Part shown: positions 1 to 12,305 of the stretch, piece after piece | Numbering within the stretch: the stretch's first letter is position 1 | Layout of the letters: each line of letters opens with the position of its first letter | Origin: Sternotherus odoratus | Taxonomy: Eukaryota > Chordata > Testudines > Kinosternidae | DNA: 64,000 nt | NCBI GenBank assembly: GCA_032164245.1 | Contig: JAVMKO010000003.1 | Location: 43,216,890 to 43,280,889 of the forward strand | Direction of reading: 5' to 3' | Program-made: the position numbers and the translations under genes | The notes under the pieces: model-generated | Databases searched by the model: none | What the model saw: the letters and a program-made list of their open reading frames with translations, nothing else | What the model was told of the DNA's origin: nothing

Positions 1-243
1 CTATTTCAAATATACTGGTAACTTAGCAACACGAAAGTGATGCATACTGAGCTAAAAATCTAGCTCTTCCCTTGTGCTTGGAGAAGAAACAAACGCTGCA
101 ACAGAGCAGTGCTTTGTTAAATGATTCATTCCATATCAAATTGATCATTTTAGATTAAAGTAATTTGCTCTTATCATTTCATACCCAATAGAACAGAGGT
201 ATTTAGCTGACCCTTAATGACAATTGCTGTGGTTTTTTTACAG
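1..243 (+). other. ADGRB3 intron, 3' end only
   Basis: This is the tail of an intron that starts upstream of the window. It ends in a T-run followed by the acceptor ACAG at 240-243. I see no other feature in it. Confidence 0.85.
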
Positions 244-313
244 GTTTACCAGCATTAGTAGTGGCAATATCAATAGGCTTTACGAAGACAAAAGGATATG
301 GAACATCTCACTA
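244..313 (+). CDS. ADGRB3: ADGRB3 exon A: end of TM4 and start of extracellular loop 2
   Basis: A 70-nt internal exon with acceptor ACAG and donor GTAAGT. It enters with 2 nt completing a Gly codon, then reads [19 protein letters not shown] and continues TSH, and leaves with TA of a split Tyr codon. The hydrophobic run is the second half of TM4. The polar [11 protein letters not shown] starts extracellular loop 2. This wording is characteristic of the BAI (ADGRB) subfamily. There is no start codon of its own; translation enters from upstream exons outside the window. The split Tyr is completed by the first base of the next exon, which confirms the junction. Confidence 0.93.
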
Positions 314-3300
314 GTAAGTCAGTCTGCAGTGATAAATAATGTTTTTTATTAACAAGGCTGCCATGCCCCTTAGAGATTATACAACACAGTATAAGGACCC
401 ACTTTGTGTCCCTTCGAGTGCAGGACACTACTGGAAGCCAAATGCTCCATTCAGAGAGTGAAAAAAAAAATCAGAGTCCAGTGTTAAACTCAGTCGTGTG
501 AAATGCTGAGTGACTCAACTCTGAGGGAGTGCTGAGGCCACGAGTATATCTCAGGAGGTGCTCAGTCCTTTGCTGGATCAAGCCCATTGTTAGTAGCACT
601 GTACTTATCCTACTGAGCTTACTCACGTGGGACTGGTTACTTCAGCTGCATATTTGTTTCCTGCTTCCTGCTGAGATGCTTGGTACTTTTTAAATGGGAG
701 ATGACTGAAATATTGATAGAAATAACCAATCACTAATAAGGAGTAACCTTAAATTCAATGATATATGGGTGCTTGTATGCCTGACAGCTCCTCTCCAAAC
801 ATCCACATGAACAAAATCAGTTTTCCAAATACTTGAGGAACTAAAAAAACACGAAAGAACATGCATAATGACCAAGGGAATCAGGATCTGGATTTCAAAA
901 CATGTTTACCAAAACATGTTCCTGTTGTTTGACCTATCTGGCATCAAATCTGATGTGGGGCACAGTCCTCCACTCTTGAGGTCTTTGAAAGCTGCCACAA
1001 TTGGCCATTTCATCCCCCCGTCTGCAGACAAGGGTGAGAGGTGATTTCCATAGGGCATCAGGAACTCAGGAGCTGTCCCACTCCAGAACTCAACAATGTA
1101 GTGCCTCCTCATCCTTAGTCCTGTGTAGCTAAAGCAATCCAGTAGGAATTCTGTCCTATCCCTCCTAGATTACGGCTGCTAAAATAGCCTGTATTAATGA
1201 ATCTAGTAGCACCGTTTGCTACTCCAGAGTTACAAAGTAACTGCTGGCAGTAGGAACAAGACTTGTTGTCAGCTACTCCTAGATTTTAGAGTGCCATTTC
1301 CAGAAGATCTTTTCCAGACTGAAAGAGCAGTGAATGGAAACAGAGAAATTGGTTCTGGTCCCCACATGAAGATATCTCCTGGTAAGAGGGAGGTCATGGA
1401 ACCAGTCAGGGGGAAAACTGATTTGGAGCGGAGATTTAGAAACACTTCTGAGGAGGGAGCTGGGGATATAGCATCAGATCAGATCCATGGAACAGTTGTA
1501 TACCTGGACTGATGGGAGTGGCTTGGTTAGAAATTCAACTCACCTTGATTTCAGGTGAACTTAGATTTCTATCTGAATTTTTCACACAGCCCTAGTTATC
1601 AGCAACTTGTGTTATTTCTACTGCACATATGAAAACGATTTAATGTAAAACTCCATTATTACAATGATGTTATTGTTGATATTTCAAAAGCAAGGGATTT
1701 CCAAATTATAGTTAGCCTAGAACCTTGATCCATTTGCATATATACAGCATGTTGAATTCACATAACTTTATGCATTAATTTTAACCCTTAAATGGCCATA
1801 GTTAAGATGTAAAGGGGTTTCCATTAGAGAGGGGATGTTCAGCCTGGGGAGCAGGCCCTGCTTGGAAGGTGTGCCAAATTAGCTGAGAGGTTTATGGGAC
1901 TGAGGAACAGCGAGCAATGGAGCACTTCATTTTTAGGAACCTTGCCAGCCAGTGAAATCCACAGCCCAAGTTAGATGCATAGGCTTCTTGTACAATGCAG
2001 AGAGAGAGAAAGGCACCTAAAATTGGGATCCACAAAAAGAATGGGATCCAGCATATAGAGAAGTGAGTCACCTAAATTTACTACTAGAAAATGGTAAAGA
2101 AAGGAGTGAGTCCTAAACTCCATCCCTCAAAGGCACCTGTCTCCACTTAAGATTCTCAGTTGTGAATTCTCTCCTGGAGCTCGCTCTCTCTTAACCAATT
2201 TCTTGTAAAAAATAATGATAATTACCTATGCCAGAAGAAATGGTGGTATTTAATTATTCATACACAGTGTAACAGTGTCAACAGGACACACTGAGGGAGA
2301 CCTACCCTAGAATACCCCTCACCCAGCAGTTAGGGTTTGGTTTTCAAAAGAAAGGAAAAAACATAGGGGTAGAGATAGGGACATCTTTATGAAAATGTAT
2401 TTGCATCAGATTCAAATAAATGCAGTTACTTGCATATCTTTATATGTATATGCAATCACACACTCGGACGAACATGCATTTCTATGAATGTGTAATTACT
2501 GGGGGGGGGGGAAACACAGCTGCATTTACTTCAGTAAGTGAAGCTCCTGATAGTGTTTATATATCTAAGCTTAGCACTGTAGTATGTTAAATGTTTAAGA
2601 CTCACTTCTGCAAGCCATCTGAATCTGGAAACCTGCATGGAACTAGCATACAGAAAGGTATTGGACTTCTAGTAAGACATAGCACACAAGAGATGTACAA
2701 ATTTCATACAGATAGTATTAGTTTTTTCATATTTTTAATATTTCAGAGACACCAATTAGTCCTTAGTCCTTACATGATGTATAACTTTTTTAAAGTGCAT
2801 GTAATCTGTAAGACCTTATCCTAGTATTAAATACCAAATTACACTAGTGAAGATTTATAGAGAACTATGTTTTTTAATCAAATTTATTCAACCATGTCAT
2901 ATGCATTTGACCTTAATGAGCATTTAAGTATAAGATAAGTTTGACATTTTAAAAATAAAGTGGTTTTGAATTCCTTGGGACAAAATAAGTTTCTGAAGAA
3001 CTTCTTAATAGATAGAAATTATCTTTTTTGTCATTCACAGTTAACTCAAAAATGGCTAAATTAAATTTTACAAAACTTTACAGAAATATTTAACTGTGGA
3101 CTCAGAATAAGCATAAGTAATTTCAGTGTAAGTGTAACTTGTTTGAAAGGTTTCAGAAGCATGAAAATGGGGCCTAATAATGAAACTCATTTATCAACTG
3201 CTTATAGCACCATTTCATCAAGAAAGTAACTTCACTCCTTTTCCTATGCTTATACAACTCTCTATGTAGGATTGAACCCAAAGTCAAGTGAATAGATATA

Positions 3301-3385
3301 CTATATATGTTTTATTCACATCACACCTCCACGGTATAAAATATATTAATGTGTGTTAGTTCTTTTCCTCTAATGTTCTTTCCAG
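314..3385 (+). other. ADGRB3 intron A-B (3072 bp)
   Basis: The intron runs from donor GTAAGT to acceptor TTCCAG. It is AT-rich. It holds a poly-G tract of 11 G at 2501-2511 and a repeat-like block at about 1945-2140, described separately. Open frames at 690-1512 are short, lack splice or homology support, and are not called. Confidence 0.8.
1945..2140. repeat. Fragment of composite 'ggatccacaaaa' repeat family
   Basis: The block contains 'aatgcagagagagagaaagg', 'cacctaaaattgggatccac', 'aaaaagaatgggatccagc' and 'gagtcacctaaattta'. The same order of phrases (tatgcacagggagaga, aggtgcctga, ggcatccacaaaagctagca, tagacagagagcc) recurs at 16710-16780 inside the larger composite element. It is therefore a diverged partial copy of that family. 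The boundaries are approximate. I infer a non-autonomous transposable element and cannot name the family. Confidence 0.5.
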
Positions 3386-3452
3386 TTGCTGGCTGTCTCT
3401 TGAAGGAGGACTACTCTATGCGTTTGTTGGACCTGCAGCTGCTGTTGTCTTG
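3386..3452 (+). CDS. ADGRB3: ADGRB3 exon B: extracellular loop 2 CW motif and TM5
   Basis: A 67-nt exon. Its first T completes Tyr, then it reads [22 protein letters not shown] and ends in phase 0 before GTAAAC. The Cys-Trp pair is the conserved loop-2 motif of adhesion GPCRs, whose Cys normally forms a disulfide with the top of TM3 (family knowledge). The run after EGG is TM5. The acceptor TTTCCAG is preceded by a pyrimidine-rich stretch. No substitution breaks the motif, so this segment looks functional. Confidence 0.95.
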
Positions 3453-3687
3453 GTAAACACTTAAATTATTTTTAGTATTTTCATTCGAAATGGCGGAATA
3501 CTGTCTGAATTGCAGAGTGGTTGGTTATGCAGTGGTATTGATTTTATGGCAGACATCCTGAAAACAATAGTCTAAGATTCCCTCAATGTTTTGAATATGC
3601 TATTTTTCTGATTATTTTATTATATATTTACATCAACAATATATAAGTCATCGTTTACACAAAGCCACATGAACATCAAGCATAACC

Positions 3688-3749
3688 AAAGACATTTCTG
3701 GTTATGACATTACTGCACAAAGACATTTCTGGTTATGCCATTACTGCAC
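3688..3749. repeat. 31-bp direct tandem duplication (two copies)
   Basis: The unit beginning 'aaagacatttctggttatg' occurs at 3688-3718 and again, immediately adjacent, at 3719-3749. There is a single A/C difference (gttatgacat versus gttatgccat). The near-identity suggests a recent local duplication, just left of the element at 3768. Confidence 0.9.
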
Positions 3750-3767
3750 AAATATCTCATATATATT

Positions 3768-4457
3768 AGGGGTGTGGAAACATTTTGGCCCGAGGGCCTC
3801 ATCGTGGCTGCAAAACTGTATGGAGGGCCAGGTAGGGAAGGCTGTGCCTCCCCAAATAGCCTGGTCCCTGCCCCCTATCAAACCCCCTCCCACTTCACGC
3901 CCCCTAACTGCTCCCCCCTCAAAACCCCTGACCCATCCACAACTCCTTCCCCCCCTCCCCCTTGTCCCCTAACTGCCCCCTTCCGGGACCAACTGCCCCA
4001 ACCTCCCTCCCAGGATCCCACCCCTTATCCATCCCCCCTGCTCCTTGTCCCCTGATCACCCTCTCAACCCTAACCACTCCCCAGAACCAGCCCCTATCCA
4101 GCCACCCCTTGCTCCTTGTCCCCTGACTGCCCTGACCTCTATCCACATCTCCGCCTACATCCACCGTCCCGTTCCCCATCCCCTGACCACCACCCCCAGA
4201 ACCTCTGCCCCATCCAACTGCCCCTTGATCCCTGTCCCCTGATTGCTCCCCCGGGACTCATTGCCCCTTATCCAATTCCCCGCCTCTTTACCATGGTGCT
4301 CAGAGCAGCATGCCTGGAGCGCACTGCCCCGCCCCCGCAGAGCGCTGCCCATGTGGTGCGCTGAAGCTCCAGGGAAGGAGGGACAGTGGGGGCAGGGGCT
4401 GGAGGGCTAGTCTCCCCGGCTGGGCTAGTCTCCCAGGCCACTGTAGTTTGCCCACCA
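3768..4457. mobile_element. C-rich hAT-like non-autonomous element, copy 1
   Basis: The left end 'aggggtgtggaaacattttg' followed by gcccgagggcc faces the right end 'tagtttgcccacca'. The reverse complement of that right end resembles the left one; the second copy at 57472-58189 has the fuller end 'tagtttgcccacccctg'. Both copies share 'gtagggaaggctgtgcctcc' followed by ccaaatagc. The interior is an almost pure C/T tract of phrases such as 'ccctgactgccctgacc' and 'atccaac'. AT-only flanks (catatatat left, gatatatat right) could be a degenerate TSD. Open frames here are proline-rich low complexity and not genes. The hAT class is inferred from the ends. Confidence 0.65.
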
Positions 4458-5239
4458 TGATATATATCGTTATTAGTACATATATTTGGTTACAGGTTTA
4501 TATATTATATGTATGTACTCTATGCACCTTCAAAAAAAATTCTCTAGGAGCAACAACAGAATTTGGCAAGAGTTTATTACCAGGATGAGGTCAGTGGATG
4601 AAATTCTAGCTCCACTGGCAAAACTCCTATTCTCTTCAATGGGCCAGGATTCACCCAATGCTATTATCCATGATAATATCTAACTGTTACACTTTTCTAG
4701 AGGAGCCAGTTAAAAGGCAGGGAAAATATATTTAAGACTTAAATAATTATAAAAATAGGTTATAATTTCCAATTATTTAGGAATTAACTATATTTAATCA
4801 TATGCAAAGTAGGATGTAAGACGGTATTCTAGAACGGGGTTCTTGTACTACTGAAAAATGATTGTTTTGCAAATGATGCCTTATTCATTTTTATCCTGAG
4901 CCACACAAAAGAAAGCTGGGAAAGCGTGATTGCTAACACAATAATTTTGTTAAAAGCAACGCTGAATTCTTTATCAGTTGTATCCATGTAATGGTTGCTC
5001 TCCTATGTAGACATTCAGTGACAGCTTTGGTGGCCTGTTGCAGAGCAATGTGCCATTGTTGTTCAGGGATGGCAGGCAGGAAAAGCAGAGGCCAGGTCTT
5101 CTGTGGCTATTGTCTTCTTAGATATATTGGCAATACATTTGTCAACTTCTGTTTAAATTTTACATGATCAAGGTTCATTGATCCTGACCTGTTGTCAGGA
5201 AGTCGTATATTGGTCAGTTCCAGAGTATTAAAGGTCTTA

Positions 5240-5468
5240 GGGCTTATCTACACTACCGCTTAAATCGATGTAAATTACATCACTCGGGAGTGTGAAAAAG
5301 CCACCGCCGGACTGATGTAAATTGAATCTACTTAAAGCAATGACTTCTCCCTCTCGTTGGAGTGGAGTAATTCTGCTCATGGAACAGTGCTCTCCCTTGG
5401 ACATAGCACATCTTCACCAGATGCACTGTCCAGCTCTGCTGATGTAGCACGGTAGTGTAGACTAGCCC
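5240..5468. mobile_element. Short TIR element (MITE) with 'GGGCTTATCTACACTACC' ends
   Basis: The 18-bp left end GGGCTTATCTACACTACC (5240-5257) matches the reverse complement of the right end GGTAGTGTAGACTAGCCC (5451-5468) at 16 of 18 positions. The element is about 229 bp with no coding capacity. Ends of this 'TCTACACT' type recur elsewhere in the window (22305, 45381, 54850). No clear TSD survives, so the superfamily is unresolved. Confidence 0.75.
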
Positions 5469-8400
5469 ATCAGAATGGGTTTCCTTTAAGGTTTTGTTCT
5501 TCATATTGAAAAGAGCTGGATTTATGAAAATCCGGAATCATGCAGACACATGGATTTTCACATAAACATACCTGTGCACACACACAGTAGGGTTCGGCAT
5601 ACACTCTTTGAAAATTTGATCCAGAAAGTCCTTCTTCAGGCATCGTATAATATTTTCAAGGGCCAAAGCCCTTCTTAGATATGACTCTGGTACCTTACAA
5701 CATTATCTAGTGACCTTGTCCTATAGGATATACACTTTACACAAAAGAGTCCAGTATGAATAGGGTAATTCATCTCACCACCAGGAACATGCTAATCACA
5801 GATTCTTCTTCCTCCCCTTGTAGCTGTAATGTATGAGGTAAGGTAAGAATTTAATTTTAGAAGCCCCCATGCATACAACCAGCTTCACCCCAACACTCCC
5901 TAGTTCTCCATATACACACGATGCTGACTGTAAATTTTCTAAACATTGTGAATGTAAATTTGCCTCCTAGCATTGCTATCTCTTGCAGTGCATTGACTCT
6001 ATCCTCAACCCACTCATCATGCATTTATTTGCTATGAAGCTATTCCATCCAAAGATCCACATCTTTGAATGATTGGTTTGTAACTAATAAATGCAGGAAG
6101 GAAATCCTTGATTTCTCAAACTCTTTAGTCAATAAAGCAAAATAAAGTAAAATGTTTTGCTTATCTTGAAAGCCTTTTATCAATATAAAACTATATTTCT
6201 TTCCTCACCTTATATTTTGCCATGTATCCTAAAACATGATACCCTGACAGAGAGCCAACTGTTATCCTATAATTGCAAGGGATTTAGGATAAAGTGAGAA
6301 TTATACTAGGTCACCTGAATATCACCAGCATTAATACTTGTTTTCAAACTATCATGCTGAATTTCAATGCCACAAATAATCTCATCCTCCTAAACTGCTG
6401 TTCTTGGACTTCTCTCATCACAATCTGTAAAAGGGGGCAGTCGGGACAACATTTGCTTAGTATTTCTGGCAAAATAATACCTCCCCCTCTCTACATACTC
6501 TCACTCTAGCACAGGCTAATCTGAGCCAGGAAATACAGGTTTTGCTGAAGAAAATGTTCCACAAATTAGAATGGTGAGTCCTCCTGACCAAATAACTTTA
6601 TGACTTCAAGTAAAACTGCAGCCTTTGACAGTACTTGTCCCTCTTCTACACCAATGATGTTTAGGGCCATCTTTTATTATTGGCTAATAATAACCTATTT
6701 TTAAAGCCAATTTAGTCGCTGTGTAATAAATGCTCTAGTATCTTTCTCTAAGTTCTGGTAATAATTTCAGTGTTTACAGTGTTTGGATCTGATTCTGTTC
6801 TCCGTCACAGCACTTTTAGACCAGTGTACCTCTATTGACTTTAGCTGAGTTAGTCCTGATTTGCATTGGCATAAATGAGAAGGAAATCTGTAATCATTAG
6901 AGATTACCTGGATGTTGATGTTTGCAGCTCCCGCAGAGTATGTCTCATCTTCATATAGAGTCAAGCCAGGAAACCTTTGTACAGCTCACAGTCCATGGCA
7001 CAGTGAGGAAGCCAAAGATGTTTACAAAAAGCCACTCATAATTTCCACATGGAACTGTATGTTCTCTGTACAATTCGCAAACTTTATTCAGAGATCTCTG
7101 ACATTCACAGACATGGTTTGCTCCCCCACTAGTTAGTAGGTGTGGAGGGAGCTTTTTCATCTGGCCGTTTAGATTTGAGTATGCAAACGAAAAATCTCAT
7201 CTGAAAAATGTAAAAGCACAAATAAATTGAAACTAAGAAAGGCCTAAAAAAGTAGGGATGTGGGAAGGGCATATTGGCAAATGATCTGTGTTTAATGTAG
7301 TTCTCAAATGTCCATTTAAAAAAATGTTTAAGTAAAAATTATTTTTGGCAGGTCCATTTAAAGGCTACATTAAAATCCTAGTATGATGCATAGAATATGT
7401 ATTAAAGACCAAATACGGACTTTAAAACTACATGACTGTTTGAGCCAAATACTCAGCTGGTTCAAATTATTCTCTATTCATTTATGGATTGACACCAGTT
7501 GATACCAGCTTAGGATCTGGCCCATAAAAAAAGAAAGTGCAACCAAACAATCCTATATATAGCCAACCAAAATCACATTTTGGCACATGAGTAAGCTAGG
7601 AAGGATTACATATTTGTCATTAAATGTCAATTTCACTGTACCGATGAATAAATATTTCCATATAAGCACAGAAAAATGCTGCTTGAAAACTTATTAGAGT
7701 TTTATCTAAGATTACTTCTTTATATATTTTTGAAGTGAGAATTTGACAATTAGGTTTTTAAGTTATAAAGCTTTAACTTTTTGAATCTCAAGGTCTACTG
7801 TCTACACGCGTACTAATTTTCCATCTGTGAAAATTTAAATGGGATAAAAATAAAATAAGAATAAACATTATGATTATCCATAAAAAATATTTTTAGAAAA
7901 TCAAATTCTGCCAAACCTACATATGAGGAACCCAGGAATCATTAAGAAAGTTGTCAGTTTGGAATAACAAAACAAAACCAACAACCAGAAACCATAGATT
8001 CTGATTTTTCATGAGTGAGAACACCTTGCAGCAAAAAGGCATAGTTAGGACTCAAGAAAGCATGATACTAAAATAATCAGATAAGATTATCTTTGGTTTA
8101 TGTTTATACAGCACCATGTGTAATGGAGTTCTGATTCATGACTGGGGCTCCTAGACGCTATGGAAATACAAATAATACATAATCCTTTTTAATCTTGTAC
8201 ACAAAATTCAGATAAAATATTCTACCTCTAACATGAAATAGATGACATTGTTCACTTAAAGTTTACATTTAATCAGTGTTTACAGTCACAGCTGCCTACT
8301 TTCTTATTAACAGCCAGGCATATATATGGTCAGATACAGAACATAATTCAGGCTTTAATTAATACAGCTGTTGATTTATATGTTTGTTCCACCTATTAGA

Positions 8401-8636
8401 GGATATGCACGGGAAGCCAGAATTTAGTCCTAAAGTTAAGTACACTTTAAGTGCCTGAAAATAGTATAGTACATAATCTCTGACTAAATTCTTCAGAAAT
8501 GTATCATGCAACCATAGTCTAAGTTTGTAATTCCATCAAGTTGGCAAATGTAAAAGAGACCATTTTCTGTAATAAAGTATGTAGGCATTTTCCCTCACTC
8601 TGAATGAAAGGTCAACTGTTTGTTTCTATTTGACAG

Positions 8637-8722
8637 GTCAACATGGTGATTGGCATTTTGGTATTTAATAAACTTGTTTCCAGAGATGGGATCCTAGATA
8701 AAAAGCTCAAACACAGAGCGGG
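8637..8722 (+). CDS. ADGRB3: ADGRB3 exon C: end of TM5 and start of intracellular loop 3
   Basis: An 86-nt exon, acceptor TTTGACAG, donor GTAAGC. It reads [18 protein letters not shown] and then [11 protein letters not shown], ending with GG of a split Gly codon. [13 protein letters not shown] completes TM5. The basic [14 protein letters not shown] stretch is the membrane-proximal part of intracellular loop 3, where G-protein and arrestin contacts usually fall. The phase matches both exon D and exon E, so exon D could be skipped without changing the frame. Confidence 0.95.
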
Positions 8723-11700
8723 GTAAGCAACAATTGGGATATTTTAAAGCATATTGCAAATGTATCATATATTTTCAATTACAGATATTCACCAAAAATG
8801 CATTTGATTGTGCTTTGAACTTTTTTCTCAATGTAACAGTGTGTCTAACAGATTTCATTCATTGTAAAAGTTGCAGTTGCATTGTCCTGAGGGAATGTGA
8901 CTGAACAAACTGAAAATAAAACACAAGTACAACAGTATTAAGTTAATAAGAATGAGGATAAAACAGTTACCAAACTGAACAGGGATTTCATGGGGAAGGC
9001 ATAATTTTTTATTCCTGAAATCGGGAATATAGTTGTATAAAATGTGTGCACAGAAGAAGACAATTTCTTTCTTTCTTTCTTTTTTTCTTTCTTTCTTTCT
9101 TTCTTTCTGTATTATTCTGCCTTTTAGAGGAGTATAAACTCACTGAAGTCAATAGCACTGTGTCGTAGAGAAGAATTTGGCTCTGCGTTTGTATATACAT
9201 GTGTATATTGTTTGTGTTCTAAAATAATCAGAACAGAATTTGAATGTAAATTACACATATTTCAAAAGCAAAAAGAAATGTGTAATAGAAATGTTTTCTG
9301 TGTATTTATATCCATGATTTCCTTTCATTAATATACTTATAATTTTACATTCAAATTCTGGGTTTCGAATGATAAAAGAGGGAGGGTTTGCAGTTTAGCT
9401 CCTAATAAACAGTAGCAATAATTTTGCTGTTGACTTCAGCAGGTACAGGTGGGTTTCAAGGTCTGCTGCAGTGGATATGACTGCAGACCACATAAAAGAG
9501 AAACATTTCACAAATGTATCTTAGCTTCTGAATGAATGTGCAAATGTTTTTAATGCTTCATGTAATGAGAAACAATCAGCATTTTTTACTTCTCCACTTG
9601 TAGTACTCTTTCTTCTGCATCATTTGTAGTGACTACCCCAATATTGGCATTGCTAGCGATGATGATTCTCTATTTTACATGCATATATTACAGCTGTCTG
9701 TAAACTTTTATTAAAACCTTAATTTGAATTATTTGATCACTCCTTTAATAGCATCATTCCTAATGTCCAATTAATTGATTAGATACGGATATTGATATCA
9801 TATACACTTTGGGGTGCTTACATTGCTATTTAGTGTTAGTTAAAACCCCCTGTAGTTTTCACTTCTTAGTGCACTGTTTCAAAAACAACCACCACCATCA
9901 CCAAAACCTCCTTTGTTTTCTTTTGTTTTTTTCTTCTCCTTCTTATTAGAATATAATATCTTAATTCTACTCTTTTCTACAATGTTCCATCTGTCTTCTT
10001 AACCGTTGTAATATATTCTTCATATTCTGATTAAATGCACCATATTATATCAGCCACAATATTTCAGCATTCAGAACTTTTTCAATAGTTATACTCAAGA
10101 AGTTTTGACCCTATAAATCCATTGATCATTTTTCTGTGTAATATTTAAAGGAGAGGAGAGATCATGTTTAACTGCAGAATAACTTTCTAGCTATGAGCTA
10201 TATGCAATTTAAATCTTGTTATTTATAGTATAGTTTTCTGATTCACCAAATACTTTGCTTTCTGAAAGTTTGTGTCTCAGTAAAACAAATGTTGTTTGTA
10301 GAGCTAAACTGGCCAAAGCACTAGAAAATATGCTGTCAGAAATAATCCTGCACTGCCATGGGGATAAAGTGGGAACTGGATGCCTTAATAGAGATGGAAA
10401 CAATCTATCTTTTGCACTGTTTGATTAAGTGATGCAGACCCAGATTCTTGAGTAATTTTCTGGGGCAGTGGAAATCTTGTAGTGCCCCTCCCCCAGTCAA
10501 AGGAGGATGGTCACTCATTAGTCAATTATCCCTACCAGCCTCACCTACCGTCTAGGCCCAATGACAAGTTCAGTAGTAAAACTATTTAAATAGGATTAAA
10601 GCAGGATTACAGAGGAAAAATAATGGCCTTCCAAAGAATTCTATCTTAGTAAAGAACATGTACATGTAAAAATAACAGGCCACATCATGAACTACTGTGA
10701 AATAACATATCCGGTGTGATCATAAGTCAGTGGAGCTATAATACCCCAGCTGAGGATCAGCCCCCAAAATATTAAATTATAGAAAAGCTATTTGAGAAGA
10801 CTTATCATAAATTAGGTGAAAGACCTTCCATTCTTTTGTAATATATACACAGATATTCTGAAGTAAAGCGAGGGATGAATTTGGCCCTATAAATCTATAG
10901 ATCCGTTCTGCATATTGCAATAATAATGAGACTTTTCATACCACTGCTGCAGCATCAAGATCAAGATGTAATTCTTTTGGTCTCCACCAACTATTGGCTA
11001 TCTAACTATTCACTATTAGATAGTGAAAATCACCTCGCTGAACTGATTTAATTTTACATCAGCATTATGAATAGAAGCAAAAGCAAATTTTTAGCTTTGG
11101 CAGTAGATGGGAGGGTGAAGAGTGAGAGCTCAAAGTCAGTTGAAATGTTGAGAAATATTTTTCACAAATGTTGTTTTTCTTCATTACATGTAGGAGCCTT
11201 TTGTGTGGGCGGTTTTGTTTTTGTTTTGGTTTTGGTTGGTTTGGTTGGGGTTTTTTTTCCCCCAGTTATCAATAGGTAAAAAATCCTTTCCCTATATTAT
11301 CATAAGTGTCTTGATATGATATGGAAATCACTGGTTCTGGTGGTAGGTGGGAAATAGGATAGCAAATAAGTTGTTTATTTAATCAGATCTTCTGAATTTT
11401 AATGAATGTTGAACATAGACAAAGAAAATTCTAATACCAGGTTTTACATTTTAACTGTGATGAGTTTTGTAATACAGTTGTCTGTACAAAATGCTTTAAG
11501 CTTAATGCTTGTGTACTGTGTTTTATTAAAATGGAATAACATATCACCCCTTTTTAGTCCCAAGCAATATTTATTTTCATCAAATTCCATACATTTCAAC
11601 CCCTATATTCAGACCTCTATACAATGGGAACAAGAACTCTTAGGTAAAGTGTTGTCTCCAGATTTTAGCCAGCACACTCAAAATATTATACCAAGTCATC

Positions 11701-12206
11701 TGCTTGCTGACTGTACAGCAAGTCCATCTTGACTGAATGACCTGAGCATGTTTTGGAAGTTTCTTCCTTTATTAATGTTCATATAATAATCAATATTTTA
11801 TACTCCACATTTGTATGACCTGTACTCATTCTTGAGGAAATAAGCATTGATGCATTAATTCTGTAAATGGTCTGAATAGAGGGATTTCACGGTGTGTGTC
11901 TACACTAGCACGTGCTTATGTTTACCTCCATGTATTGAGCAACTTTGATATCTGGACACTGGGGCCTTTTTTAGCTTAAATTGAAGAAATAGAGCCTGCA
12001 TGAAATTAAGCCCCATAGTATTAATAGTTAAAGTTAATAATGTATAATATCAATACACTTTTGCAACGACCTCGAGCATTCATCCTGAATAAGTCTATTT
12101 ACTTTTTCTGCATGACATCATATTTAAAAGCTAAATTTCAGTAGCAACGTTTTTCAGTGAAAATTCAATATTTTGTTCTTTTTGTGGGTGTTCTGTTTGT
12201 TTGCAG
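8723..12206 (+). other. ADGRB3 intron C-D (3484 bp)
   Basis: The intron includes a TTTC microsatellite (9064-9108) and a T/G-rich low-complexity run at 11211-11268. A fragment resembling a TIR-element end ('gtgtgtctacactagcacg') is near 11893. A palindromic-family fragment lies at about 10720-10765. Nothing else is recognised. Confidence 0.75.
9064..9108. repeat. (TTTC)n microsatellite
   Basis: About eleven TTTC units, with one T-rich interruption in the middle. The reverse strand reads as an uninterrupted Glu/Lys/Arg-rich frame, which is an artefact of the repeat. Confidence 0.95.
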
Positions 12207-12305
12207 TCAGATGAGTGAGCCTCATAGCGGTTTGACGCTCAAATGTGCCAAGTGTGGAGTAGTTTCAACAACAGCTTTGTCAGCCACCACCGCCAGTAAT
12301 GCCAT
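12207..12305 (+). CDS. ADGRB3: ADGRB3 exon D: intracellular loop 3 cassette with CxxC
   Basis: A 99-nt exon. T completes Gly, then it reads [20 protein letters not shown] and continues [12 protein letters not shown], ending with AT of a split Met codon. The acceptor TTTGCAG is strong. The donor GTTAGT has T instead of A/G at +3, which is weaker than the other donors. The segment forms the Ser/Thr-rich core of loop 3 and contains a Cys-x-x-Cys pair. Because it enters and leaves in the same phase and is a multiple of three, its removal would fuse HRAG directly to ASLWSS. The alternative start ATG at 12157 is intronic and was not used. Confidence 0.93.

Larger units (their letters stand above)
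3453..8636 (+). other. ADGRB3 intron B-C (5184 bp)
   Basis: The intron holds a 31-bp tandem duplication (3688-3749), a C-rich hAT-like element (3768-4457) and a TIR element (5240-5468), all listed separately. Palindromic 'ctcagctggt...gacaccagttgataccag' fragments sit at about 7445-7525. The rest is AT-rich and I see nothing recognisable in it. Confidence 0.75.

Noticed and set aside
3735..4364. Proline-rich open frames
   Set aside because: They come from the pyrimidine tract of the C-rich element. Equivalent frames appear in its second copy at 57501-58241 with unrelated peptide order.
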